Source: Eutreptiella sp. 'Long Island Sound 2002'
Taxonomy: Eukaryota; Euglenozoa; Euglenophyceae; Eutreptiales; Eutreptiaceae
Direction: 5' to 3'
Assembly (NCBI GenBank): GCA_964036045.1
Contig: OZ038383.1
Coordinates: 67,523,725 to 67,587,724, forward strand
Length of the DNA: 64,000 nucleotides
The position numbers and the translations under genes are program-made. The notes beneath the pieces were generated by a model. It was not told the origin of the DNA, ran no database searches, and saw only the letters and a list, made by a program, of their open reading frames with translations. This document shows, piece by piece, positions 34,268-45,530 of the stretch (position 1 is the first letter of the stretch; every line of letters starts with the position of its first letter).

Positions 34268-37200
34268 AACCCCTTCCGTCAAATGTTTGGGGGCTGTAGA
34301 CCCCCCAAATATTTGACGGAACCCCATCGGTAAAATATTTTGGGGGTGTAGACCCCCCAAATATTTCACGGAACCCCATGCGTCAAATATTTTGGGGCTG
34401 TAGACCCCCCAAATATTTGACGGAACCCCATCCGTCAAATATTTTGGGGCTGTAGACCCCCCCCAATTATTGGACGGAACCCCATCCGTCAAATATTTTG
34501 GGGCTGTAGACTCCCCAAATATTTGACGGATGGGGTTCCGTCAAATATTTTGGGGGTGTAGACCCCCCAAATATTTGACGGAACCCCTTCCGTCAAATAT
34601 TTTGGGGGTGTAGAGCCCCCAAATATTTGAGGGAACCCCTTCCGTCAAATATTTTGGGGGTGTAGAGCCCCCAAATATTTGACGGAACCCCTTCCGGCAA
34701 ATATTTCGGGGCTGTAGACCCCCGAAATATTTGACGGATGGGGTTCCGTCAAATATTTGGGGGTTGTACAGCCCCCAAATATTTGACGGAACCCCATCCG
34801 TCAAATATTTTGGGGCTGTAGACCCCCCAAATATTTGACAGAACCCCTTCCGTCAAATATTTGGGGGCTGTAGACCCCCCAAAAATTTGACGCAACCCCT
34901 TCCGTCAAATATTTTGGGGGTGTAGAGCCCCCAAATATCTGACGGAACCCCATCCGTCAAATATTTTGGGGCCGTAGACCCCCCAAATATTTGACGGAAC
35001 CCCTTCCATCAAATTTTTTGGGGGTGTAGAGCCCCCAAGTATTTGACGGAACCCCTTCCGTCAAATATTTTGGGGGTGTAGAGCCCCCAAATATTTGACG
35101 GAACCCCATCCGTCAAATATTTTGGGGGTGTAGAGCCCCCAAATATTTGACGGAACCCCTTCCGTCAAATATTTTGGGGCTGTAGACCCCCCAACTATTT
35201 GACGGAACCCCACCCGTCAAATATTTTGGGGGTGTAGAGCCCCCAAATTTTTGACGGATGGGGTTCCGTCAAATATTTTGGGGGTGTAGAGCCCCCAAAT
35301 ATTTGACGGAACCCCATCCGTCAAATATTTTGGGGCTGTAGACCCCCCAAAAAAAAACGGAACCCCTTCCGTCAAATATTTTTGGGGTGTAGAGCCCCCA
35401 AATATTTGACGGAACCCCTTCCGTCAAATATTTTGGGGGTGTAGAGCCCCCAAATATTTGACGGAACCCCATCCATCAAATATTTTGGGGCTGTAGACCC
35501 CCCAACTATTTGACGGAACCCCTTCCGTCAAATCATTTTGGGGGTGTAGAGCCCCCATATATTTGACGGAACCCCATCCGTCAAATATTTTGGGGCTGTA
35601 GACCCCCCAAATATTTGACGGAACCCCATCCGTCAAATATTTTGGGGCTGTAGAGCCACCAAATATTTGACGGAACCCCTTCCGTCAAATATTTTGGGGC
35701 TGTAGAGCCCCCAAATATTTGACAGAACCCCTTCCGTCAAATATTTTGGGGGTGTAGAGCCCCCAAATATTTGACGGATGGGGTTCCGTCAAATATTTTG
35801 GGGCCGTAGAGCCCCCAAATATTTGACGGAACCCCATCCGTCAAAAATTTTGGGGCTGTAGACCCCCAAAATATTTGACGGAACCCCATCCGTCAAATAT
35901 TTTGGGGGTGTATAGCCCCCAAATATTTGACGGAACCCCATCCGTCAAATATTTTGGGGCTGTAGACCCCCCAAATATTTGACGGAACCCCTTCCGTCAA
36001 ATATTTTGGGGCTGTAGACCCCCCAAATATTTAACGGAACCCCATCCATCAAATATTTTGGGGGTGTAGAGCCCCCAAATATTTGACGGATGGGGTTCCG
36101 TCAAATATTTTGGGGCTGTAGAGCCCCCAAATATTTGACGGAACCCCATCCGTCAAATATTTTGGGGCTGTAGACCCCCCAAATATTTGACGGAACCCCA
36201 TCCGTCAAATATTTTGGGGCTGTAGACCCCCCAAATATTTGACGGAACCCCTTCCTTCAAATATTTTGGGGCTGTAGAACCCCCAAATATTTGACGGCAC
36301 CCCTTCCGTCAAATATTTTGGGGGTGTAGACCCCCCAAATATTTGACGGAACCCCTTCCGTCAAATATTTTGGAGGTGTAGAGCCCCCAAATATTTGACG
36401 GATGGGGTTCCGTCAAATATTTTGGGGCGGTAGACCCCCCAAAAATTTGACGGAACCCCTTCCGTTAAATATTTGGGGGCTGTAGACCCCCAAAATATTT
36501 CACGGATGGGGTTCCGTCAAATATTTTGGGGGTGTAGACCCCCCAAATATTTCACGGAACCCTATCCGTCAAATATTTTGGGGCTGTAGACCCCCCAAAA
36601 TATTTGACGGATGGGGTTCTGTCAAATATTTCGGGGGTGTAGACCCCCCAAATATTTGGAGGAACCCCTTCCGTCAAAGATTTTGGGGGTGTAGAGCCCC
36701 CAAATATTTGACGGAACCCCTTCCGTCAAATTTTTTGGGGGTGTAGAGCCCCCAAATATTTGACGGAACCCCTTCCGGCAAATATTTTGGGGCTGTAGAC
36801 CCCCAAAATATTTGACGGATGGGGTTCCGTCAAATATTTGGGGGTTGTAGAGCCCCCAAATATTTGACGGAACCCCTTCCGTCAATTATTTTGGGGCTGT
36901 AGACCCCCCAAATATTTGACGGAACCCCTTCCGTCAAATATTTTGGGGGTGTAGAGCCCCCAAATATTTGACGGAACCCCATCCGTCAAAATTTTTGGTG
37001 CTGTAGACCCCCCAAATATTTGACGGAACCCCTTCCGTCAATTAGTTTGGGGCTGTAGACCCCCCAAACATTTGACGGAACCCCTTCCGTCAAATATTTT
37101 GGGGGTGTAGAGCCCCCAAATATTTGATGGATGGGGTTCCGTCAAATATTTTGGGGGTGTAGAGCCCCCAAATATTTGACGGAACCCCATCCGTCAAATA

Positions 37201-40200
37201 TTTTGGGGCTGTAGACCCCCCAAATATTTGACGGAACCCCTTCCGTCAAATATTTTGGGGGTGTAGAGCCCCCAAATATTTGACGGAACCCCTTCCGTCA
37301 AATATTTTGGGGGTGTACTGACCCCAAATATTTGACGGAACCCCTTCCGTCAAATATTTTGGGGATGTAGAGCCCCCAAATATTTGACGGAACCCCTTCC
37401 GTCAAATATTTTGGGGCTGTAGACCCCCCCAAAAAAAACGGAACCCCTTCCGTCAAATATTTTGGGGGTGTAGAGCCCCCAAATATTTGACGGAACCCCT
37501 TCCGTCAAATATTTTGGGGGTGTAGAGCCCCCAAATAGTTGACGGAACCCCATCCATCAAATATTTTGGGGCTGTAGACCCCCCAACTATTTGACGGAAC
37601 CCCTTCCGTCAAATCATTTTGGGGGTGTAGAGCCCCCATATATTTGACGGAACCCCATCCGTCAAATATTTTGGGGCTGTAGACCCCCCAAATATTTGAC
37701 GGAACCCCATCCGTCAAATATTTTGGGGCTGTAGAGCCCCCAAATATTTGACGGAACCCCTTCCGTCAAATATTTTGGGGCTGTAGAGCCCCCAAATATT
37801 TGACAGAACCCCTTCCGTCAAATATTTTGGGGGTGTAGAGCCCCCAAATATTTGACGGATGGGGTTCCGTCAAATATTTTGGGGCTGTAGAGCCCCCAAA
37901 TATTTGACGGAACCCCATGCGTCAAAAATTTTGGGGCTGTGGACCCCCAAAATATTTGACGGAACCCCATCCGTCAAATATTTTGGGGGTGTATAGCCCC
38001 CAAATATTTGACGGAACCCCATCCGTCAAATATTTTGGGGCTGTAGACCCCCCAAATATTTGACGGAACCCCTTCCGTCAAATATTTTGGGGCTGTAGAC
38101 CCCCCAAATATTTAACGGAACCCCATCCATCAAATATTTTGGGGGTGTAGAGCCCCCAAATATTTGACGGATGGGGTTCCGTCAAATATTTTGGGGCTGT
38201 AGAGCCCCCAAATATTTGACGGAACCCCATCCGTCAAATATTTTGGGGCTGTAGACCCCCCAAATATTTGACGGAACCCCATCCGTCAAATATTTTGGGG
38301 CTGTAGACCCCCCAAATATTTGACGGAACCCCTTCCTTCAAATATTTTGGGGCTGTAGAACCCCCAAATATTTGACGGCACCCCTTCCGTCAAATATTTT
38401 GGGGGTGTAGACCCCCCAAATATTTGACGGAACCCCTTCCGTCAAATATTTTGGGGGTGTAGAGCCCCCAAATATTTGACGGAACCCCTTCCGTCAATTT
38501 TTTTGGGGGTGTAGAGCCCCCAAATATTTGACGGAACCCCTTCCGGCAAATATTTTGGGGCTGTAGACCCCCAAAATATTTGACGGATGGGGTTCCGTCA
38601 AATATTTGGGGGTTGTAGAGCCCCCAAATATTTGACGGAACCCCTTCCGTCAATTATTTTGGGGCTGTAGACCCCCCAAATATTTGACGGAACCCCTTCC
38701 GTCAAATATTTTGGGGGTGTAGAGCCCCCAAATATTTGACGGAACCCCATCCGTCGAAATTTTTGGTGCTGTAGACCCCCCAAATATTTGACGGAACCCC
38801 TTCCGTCAATTATTTTGGGGCTGTAGACCCCCCAAACATTTGACGGAACCCCTTCCGTCAAATATTTTGGGGGTGTAGAGCCCCCAAATATTTGACGGAT
38901 GGGGTTCCGTCAAATATTTTGGGGGTGTAGAGCCCCCAAATATTTGACGGAACCCCATCCGTCAAATATTTTGGGGCTGTAGACCCCCCAAATATTTGAC
39001 GGAACCCCTTCCGTCAAATATTTTGGGGGTGTAGAGCCCCCAAATATTTGACGGAACCCCTTCCGTCAAATATTTTGGGGGTGTACTGACCCCAAATATT
39101 TGACGGAACCCCTTCCGTCAAATATTTTGGGGATGTAGAGCCCCCAAATATTTGACGGAACCCCTTCCGTCAAATATTTTGGGGGTGTAGAGCCCCCAAA
39201 TATTTGACAGAACCCCTTCCGTCAAATATTTTGGGGCTGTAGACCCCCCAAACATTTGACGGATGGGGTTCCATCAAATATTTGGGGGCTGTAGAGCCCC
39301 CAAATATTTGACGGAACCCCATCTGTGAAATATTTTGGGGCTGTAGACCCCCCAAATATTTGACGGAACCCCTTCCGTCAAATATTTTGGGGGTGTAGAG
39401 CCCCCAAATATTTGACGGAACCCCATCCGTCAAATATTTTGGGGCTGTAGACCCCTCAAATATTTGATCGAACCCCTTCCGTCAAATATTTTGGGGGTGT
39501 AGTGACCCCAAATATTTGACGGAACCCCTTCCGTCAAATATTTTGGGGATGTAGAGCCCCCAAATATTTGACGGAACCCCATCCGTCAAATATTTTGGGG
39601 CTGTAGACCCCCCAAATATTTGACGGAACCCCATCCGTCAAATATTTTGGGGCTGTAGACCCCCCAAATATTTGACGGATGGGGTTCCATCAAATATTTG
39701 GGGGCTGTAGAGACCCCAAATATTTGACGGAACCCCATCTGTGAAATATTTTGGGGCTGTAGACCCCCCAAATATTTGACGGAACCCCTTCCGTCAAATA
39801 TTTTGGGGGTGTAGAGCCCCCAAATATTTGACGGAACCCCATCCGTCAAATATTTTGGGGCTGTAGACCCCTCAAATATTTGATCGAACCCCTTCCGTCA
39901 AATATTTTGGGGGTGTAGTGACCCCAAATATTTGACGGAACCCCTTCCGTCGAATATTTTGGGGATGTAGAGCCCCCAAATATTTGACGGAACCCCATCC
40001 GTCAAATATTTTGGGGCTGTAGACCCCCCAAATATTTGACGGAACCCCATCCTTCAAATATTTTGGGGCTGTAGACCCCCCAAATATTTGACGGAACCCC
40101 TTCCGTCAAATATTTTGGGGGTGTAGAGCCCCCAAATATTTGACGGATGGGGTTCCATCAAATATTTTGGGGCTGTAGAGCCCCCAAATATTTGACGGAA

Positions 40201-41317
40201 CCCCATCCGTCAAATATTTTGGGGCTGTAGACCCCCCAAATATTTGATCGAACCCCTTCCGTCAAATATTTTGGGGGTGTAGTGACCCCAAATATTTGAC
40301 GGAACCCCTTCCGTCAAATATTTTGGGGATGTAGAGCCCCCAAATATTTGACGGAACCCCTTCCGTCAAATATTTGGGGGGTGTAGAGCCCCCAAATATT
40401 TGACGGATGGGGTTCCATCAAATATTTTGGGGCTGTAGAGCCCCCAAATATTTGACGGAACCCCATCCGTCAAATATTTTGGGTCTGTAGACCCCCCAAA
40501 TATTTGACGGAACCCCTTCCGTCAATTATTTTGGGGCTGTAGACCCCCCAAATATTTGACCGAACCCCTTCCGTCAAATATTTTGGGGCTGTAGAGCCCC
40601 CAAATATTTGATGGATGAGGTTCCGTCAAATATTTTGGGGGTGTAGAGCCCCCAAATATTGGACGGAACCCCATCCGTCAAATATTTTGGGGCTGTAGAC
40701 CCCCCAAATATTTGACGGAACCCCTTCCGTCAAATATTTTGGGGGTGTAGAGCCCCCAAATATTTGACGGATGGGGTTCCGTCAAATATTTTGGGGGTGT
40801 AGAGCCCCCAAATATTTGACGGATCCCCATCCGTCAAATATTTTGGGGCTGTAGACCCCCCAAATATTTGACGGAACCCCTTCCGTCAAATATTTTGGGG
40901 CTGTAGAGCCCCCAAATATTTGACGGAACCCCTTTCGTCAAATATTTTGGGGGTGTACTGACCCCAAATATTTGACGGAACCCCTTCCGTCAAATATTTT
41001 GGGGGTGTAGAGCCCCCAAATATTTGAAGGAACCCCATCCGTCAAATATTTTGGGGCTGTAGACCCCCCAAATATTTGACGGAACCCCATCCTTCAAATA
41101 TTTTGGGGCTGTAGACCCCCCAAATATTTGACGGAACCCCTTCCGTCAAATATTTTGGGGGTGTAGAGCCCCCAAATATTTGACAGAACCCCTTCCGTCA
41201 AATATTTTGGGGCTGTAGACCCCTCAAACATTTGACGGATGGGGTTCCATCAAATATTTAGGGGCTATAGAGCCCCCAAATATTTGACGGAACCCCATCT
41301 GTCAAATATTTTGGGGC
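34268..41317 (-). repeat. Satellite array 2, inverted relative to array 1
   Basis: About 135 copies of the same 52-bp palindromic unit, mostly in the opposite orientation (four-T arm on the left, spacers AACCCCTT or AACCCCAT). Variants again recur at multiples of 52. Examples are an A-run unit at about 35350 and 37430 (about 2080 apart) and a GGGGGTTGTAGAG unit at 36840 and 38608 (1768 apart). It starts at the right tip of the inner transposon and ends at 41317, where coding sequence of the middle element resumes. Confidence 0.95.
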
Positions 41318-41799
41318 GTGCCACATGCAAGAAGGAGGTTCGCATCTGGTGCAATACATGTCTAGTGTGTCATGCATGCTTTTGCGCAAGCCCGCGTCCT
41401 TGTGGGGACGTGGTGGTGAATGTTGTAGGTGATGTCTGTGATGAGGGGGAGAACAATAGTGCAGACGAATTGGCCACAACGCGCAAGCCAAATAAGGGGC
41501 GCAGTGTGGCTAGGATGCAGGCGAAGTTGGTAATGGCAGTGCAGAATGGCAGGGTGCGTGATTGGACGAGGGTGGCGTTGGTGCATTGTCTTGATGTGCT
41601 TGGTGTGAAGGTGGCAAGTAACAACACTCGGCGGGAACTGTGGGACCTTGCTACGCAGCACGCATTGCCATTGTTGGAAGAATGGGATGCGTTTGTGCCA
41701 GACACGGACCGTGTCACGCGTTCTGCGGCACCACCAAGCAGCTCCCAGCCCAGTTGCTCGCAGCCAGTGGATGACATGGATGGACTCATCGATGAATGA
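41318..41799 (+). pseudogene. Zinc-finger C-terminal segment, probably displaced 3' end of a middle-element gene
   Basis: Immediately after the satellite, a frame reads RATCKKEVRIWCNTC, then CHACFC and CG, a cluster of at least six Cys/His that looks zinc-binding. It continues through an acidic linker to VHCLDVLGVKVASNNTRRELWDLA, which resembles a SAP-like helix pair, and a Ser/Pro tail ending in DDMDGLIDE and a TGA. There is no start codon outside the satellite. It lies on the same strand as the helicase and on the far side of the inner insertion, so it is most simply the continuation of that gene. Zinc finger plus SAP-like helices would fit DNA binding. Confidence 0.5.
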
Positions 41800-42092
41800 G
41801 AGGATGCCCACGTATTTGCATGTGCCTTTTTGTTGTTGTGCGCTCTCTTTGAAGATTTTGCCCATTTTCCGTGTTGCAACAATTGGTGTTCTATGGTGTA
41901 CCATGACCATTTTATGTGTGGATCCGAATTTAACTGATGCCAATTGCCATGGTCAGGATGCTATCCGTTGAGATTTCTGCCCCTTTCCCTGTTTGGCACA
42001 TTTCCCCCACGTTTCCCATTTGGTTTTCAGTGCTATGTATGGCCGTTTTGTGTGGTGGTCGTTCAATTTTCCCACTTTTCCTGCTCCCACAT

Positions 42093-42160
42093 TTTCCCCT
42101 TTCCCCTTTCCCCTTTCCCCTTTCCCCTTTCCCCTTTCCCCTTTCCCCTTTCCCTTTCCC
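42093..42160. repeat. (CCCCTTT)n microsatellite
   Basis: About nine heptamers of CCCCTTT in a pyrimidine-rich region between the zinc-finger segment and the right inverted repeat of the middle element. Long frames on both strands here are artefacts of the repeat. I see no gene in 41800-42283. Confidence 0.9.
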
Positions 42161-42283
42161 AAAGTGTATTTTTCCTTGGCCACTTTTGCTGCTCACCCAT
42201 TTTCCCCATTGCCCCGTTGTGGTGCTCAAAGTGGTTTTTATTTTTGTGTTGCCATGTTTCTGATTGACACAGGTGCTGTCTGC

Positions 42284-42476
42284 TGTCAACAACAGGTGTG
42301 CAATTGTTTTCCAAACGGGGGGGGTTTGTGTTTTCTGTTTTTTGTGGCTCCTTTTTTCCCTGGGGGGGGGGGGGGGGGATGGAAGGCACCTGATAGTGGG
42401 GGGGGGGGGGGATGGGTGGGTCAAGGGGGGGGGTTCCTGTGAAGAATTTGGTGTGGACAACGGCAAGGGGGGGGGG
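42284..42476 (-). repeat. Right inverted repeat of the middle element
   Basis: Reverse complement of 7335-7512, with expanded G runs of 12-17 at 42362, 42399 and 42470. The conserved islands between runs match the left end closely. Confidence 0.8.
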
Positions 42477-42589
42477 TGATTTAGGGATAGTTTCTCCCAA
42501 TTTCCTCTAGACATTAGACCCCTAGACCCACTTCCAATAGACAAGAATATCAGACATCTTCTTGGACAGACCGCACACACAACACCCCT

Positions 42590-42614
42590 TATCAGACATC
42601 AGACATCAGACTTT
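42590..42614 (+). repeat. 25-bp direct repeat, right copy
   Basis: Identical to 7245-7269. A shorter relative (ATCAGACATC) lies at 42549, inside the insertion, so heptamer expansion is possible. Confidence 0.7.
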
Positions 42615-42974
42615 ATACACAATCCTAGCCACCCAACCAGAGGAAGAGGACGGTGAGTCCCAGAAGCCCCCCCCCCCCCCCAAAAGGCAACCGGCAAGCA
42701 GGGGGACGGCACCCCCGCCAAGGCTAAAAAATCAAAGGCTGGGGCAAGCCCCTCACAGCAGAGCCCCAAGCCTGGTGCAAAGCCTCCACCCAACAAGGCG
42801 CTGGGCACGTTTGCAGCCTACTTCACACCGTCCCAGCAGACACAGAATGGACGTGGTGCCACTGGTAGTGCTAACAGTGAGATGCCTGGTTACCAGGCAG
42901 GACAAGCAAATGGTGGGCAGTGTCCTGGTAAGGGTGCCAAACCAAAGGCACCTGGTCTGAGGAAGCGGCGATAG
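42615..42974 (+). pseudogene. 3' end of the outer element's gene
   Basis: After the right 25-bp repeat a frame reads LATQPEEEDGES, then passes a long C run (42668-42681), after which the coherent frame is one base over: TPAKAKKSKAGASPSQQSPK ... ALGTFAAYFTPSQQ ... KAPGLRKRR, ending at TAG 42972-42974. The composition (Lys/Ser/Pro/Gln/Gly, basic end) fits a disordered C-terminal tail with a nuclear signal. It has no start and directly follows the 25-bp repeat that interrupts the gene at 7269. The TAG looks like a natural terminator, since 33 codons follow with poor composition before the next TGA. Confidence 0.55.
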
Positions 42975-43094
42975 AGTGACAGTGGTGTGTGTTGTGACTG
43001 CTGTGTTGTATGTTTTCCCTGTTATATGTTAGAATGGCATTCTGCGCTGTCTCTGCAGATACCATTGACGTCTTGAGCACTGTTTTTTTGTGTT

Positions 43095-43200
43095 TTACTA
43101 AAGCTGGAAGAAACTTCGCCCAGGTTCAGGTATTTCTTGGAATACACGGTTCGTTTTTACATTTTTGCAAAGCTGGACTAAATTTCGCCCAGAGGTCTCA
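43095..43200 (-). repeat. Subterminal motifs, right end of outer element
   Basis: GCTGGAAGAAACTTCGCCCAGG near 43103 and GCTGGACTAAATTTCGCCCAG near 43170 are inverted copies of the left-end motifs. GCAAATAGAGACC at 43207 mirrors CTCTATTTGCC at 3710. Confidence 0.6.
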
Positions 43201-43608
43201 TTAGTGGCAAATAGAGACCTTGATTATGATGCATGAATTTGAGTGACTGTCAATTGACAGTTTTTTGGGCACACACAGGGTGCAGCAACCCTTGCCAAGT
43301 GTGTGCTACCCTACTTCTTACACTGCATTGCTTCGCAGGTTGATACATTTGTGTGTCACACCGAAAGGTTTGTTGTATTGCAGAAACATGCATTCTTCCT
43401 CTGCTTTTCCAGTATGCATACATGCTTATTGTGTTTTGACAACTACGATGTGGTTACATGACAATGGCATTTTAGGTAAATAGAGATACTCATTTTTTCC
43501 TGTCAAGAGCAAGGGGTCCCCTAGGTGCAAAATTCATACCCTGTTTTGGGGGGGGGGGGGGGTACAGGATGGCCCCGTGGAGCCCAGCCTGTGGGTAGGG
43601 GGGTGGGC

Positions 43609-43625
43609 AGTTAGCGTGGCCTAAG
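43609..43625 (-). repeat. Right terminal inverted repeat, outer element
   Basis: AGTTAGCGTGGCCTAAG, exact reverse complement of 3527-3543. Six bases further on, the inverted repeat of another element begins (43632). Confidence 0.75.
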
Positions 43626-43631
43626 TCTTAC

Positions 43632-45199
43632 GGGAACAACAAGGAATACTCTGAGGAGCGCGCACTGTCTAGCAATTGGGCTGCCAAACTCACAAGTGAT
43701 TGCAATGAGTCGCCAAGTTGCCATGCCAAGTATGGGTTTTTGTGTTGTCCTGTCTATTTAGTCCCATTTCTCCAAAGGAAGGAGCGAGGGAGATAAAAAA
43801 AATGTTTCGGCGAAGGTCGGGATAGTGGGAGTGCTGTGTGACGGCAAAATCATGAAAAAATGGTGTAGGGCATCGCTGTTGAAAAGATTGTACTGCGGGT
43901 GCTAAAAATAGGCACTTTACCCCTAAAAATAGCCCATCACTACCTTTTAGCACCCCCATGCCATGGAGGTTGGAAACATTCCCCTTCCTTTTGCTCATTT
44001 TCATCATTCACTGTCACTTGTAGGGGATGAATGATGCTCACATCACTAATTTTGTCCCGAAGTTGCCCATTTTTTGCAATTTGCGTAGGATGATGCAATC
44101 CCCTATTTTTTTTTGCCCTTAAAACCCCTTACTGGGCCCCAAAATCCACCCCTACCCATCTAAATACCTTCCAAAACATGTTTTTGGAGTTCCCCAACCT
44201 CGAAATAGGGGAGGGGGGGGTGTCCTTACTTCCACATCATGCAGGGAAATTTGCAAACTGATAAAAAAAACACCTTTTGCTCCGAGTTGGAACCTTGTGA
44301 CCATCCCCGAGAGATATGCCAATGGACAGATAAGGTGTGAAGCATAGGACATAGTGCATCCTAGTTTGCATACAGCGGTTATATGGATGGTGCTCTTCGA
44401 TGCAGTTGTGTACTCTCCGAGCATGTGTAAACTCCTAGCATTGGTGCTTGACGAAGCACCATTCACACATGCTTGTGAAGCCATTGTGTACGTCTTGAAG
44501 TCCAGACACACGGCACCGTTGCGCCCCTTGGAACCCATGGGATAGTACAAAATGCTGCTGCTTGACCCCCACAGCTGTAGAAGGCGGAACAGGCAATTGC
44601 AAGGACCGAGGCCAAGGAAATACAAGCCGCAATGGTGCAAGGTGGGTGATGGGAGTGCTCGCTCCTAGTGGGCATGGAGTGCTGGCAACACGCATAGGAA
44701 TTAAGCATCCTACACAAACCCAAAGGCACATCCGACCGCCAACCACATGATTGGGCATAGCAGTGGTTTAGTTGTTCGGGGTCATTCCCCCTAATTTGGG
44801 CATGAAGGTATTTTGTCAAACACAACCATGTTTTGATGTTTTGCAATTTATCCATGCAAGTCTCCGACAAAACTTAGCGACTTTTGAAAGGAGGGTAGTA
44901 CATAGTGTGTAGGATGTCTTGACAACCACGCAAGGCACATTTCGATGAGAGGGTGGCGAGGGGCTTTTCCTTCATAGTGTGGGCCAACATGCACAAGAGG
45001 GTGGTGAATCTCACCTGTTGATAGGGTACCATCACTCTCACCATCGCTCCTTGCTTTGGAGAAATGGGACCAGATAGACAGGACAACATAGAAACCCATG
45101 CTTGGCATGGCAACTTGGCAACTCATTGCAATCACTTGTGAGTTTGGCAGCCTAATCGTTGGACAGTGCGCGCTCCTCAGAGTATTCCTTGTTGTTCCC
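43632..45199. mobile_element. 1.57-kb element with 155-bp inverted repeats
   Basis: GGGAACAACAAGGAATACTC at 43632 starts a 155-bp segment that returns inverted at 45045-45199. Identity is high apart from a few substitutions. Between the arms are AT-rich noncoding sequence and minus-strand protein remnants (44463-45113). No clear target duplication is seen. The left end nearly abuts the tip of the outer element. Confidence 0.7.
44463..45113 (-). pseudogene. Degraded ORF inside the 1.57-kb element
   Basis: One minus-strand frame runs from about 45113 through a single TAA (44874-44876). Before it the frame reads HTMYYPPFKSR. After it, SETCMDKLQNIKTWLCL and YLHAQIRGNDPEQLNHCYA read like genuine protein. 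Below about 44700 the sequence loses protein character. Location between inverted repeats suggests a decayed transposase, but no catalytic motif is visible. Confidence 0.35.
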
Positions 45200-45379
45200 C
45201 GAAGAGGGTGGTGAATTACCCCCAAATGGGGGGGGGTCCCTCAAACCCCCCCTGAAGCGCACCCGGTGATGGGGTTAAGGGTGTGGGGGGGGGTTGAAAC
45301 CTGACAACAACAGGAAAAAAAAGGGTAACGGTGGATTTTCGAAAAAATAAGGTTCCGGAACCCCCCGACCCATACATCT

Positions 45380-45530
45380 CCAAAAAGCTCCCTTCAAGGG
45401 CTTTCCGAATATACCCCACACACCCTTGCCTATGGGACACTCAATGGGCACAAACGAGGCAACAAGGGACTCTCAAAAAAACTCTGAGTTGGTGTGTTTC
45501 TTGTGTCCCCGAGAGATATATTGCCGGTTA
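45380..45530 (-). pseudogene. Partial copy of the gene at 47039-47830
   Basis: The minus strand carries ISLGDTRNTPTQSFFESP and then broken frames. The DNA phrases CAAGGGCTTTCCGAATATxCCC and CCGAGAGATAT match 47630-47760. It is a truncated, frameshifted paralogue covering only the 5' part of that frame. Confidence 0.5.

Larger units (their letters stand above)
7335..42476 (+). mobile_element. Middle nested element with C/G-run inverted repeats and helicase gene
   Basis: The segment 7335-7512 reappears inverted at 42284-42476. Shared phrases include TTGTCCACACCAAATTCTTC, ACTATCxGGTGC and TTGCACACCTGTTGTTGACA, separated by C or G runs of varying length. Inside are the hairpin modules (7578-10223), the helicase gene (10466-15283), and after the inner arrays a zinc-finger reading frame (41318-41799) followed by 485 bp of noncoding sequence. 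It sits inside the outer element's gene, so it is younger. Short sequences outside the inverted repeats (7270-7334 and 42477-42589) also lie between the 25-bp direct repeats and may belong to the insertion. The inner element and its arrays make up about 26 of its 35 kb. Confidence 0.7.
3527..43625 (+). mobile_element. Outer DNA transposon, split by a 35-kb nested insertion
   Basis: The tip CTTAGGCCACGCTAACT at 3527-3543 returns as its exact reverse complement at 43609-43625. Inside each tip lie copies of a palindromic motif around GAAATTTCGCCCA (3727-4008 and 43095-43200) and the phrase CTCTATTTGC (about 3710 and, inverted, about 43210). The only gene that seems to belong to it is the spliced gene starting at 4100, whose 3' end reappears at about 42615-42974. 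Without the nested insertion the element would be about 4.8 kb. GTCTTA occurs next to both tips (left 3525-3530, right 43624-43630) but overlaps the tip itself, so no clean target duplication is proven. The superfamily is not recognised. Confidence 0.7.

Noticed and set aside
41937-42500. Phe/Pro- or Gly/Lys-rich frames around 42100
   Set aside because: Translation of (CCCCTTT)n and G runs in the inverted repeat.
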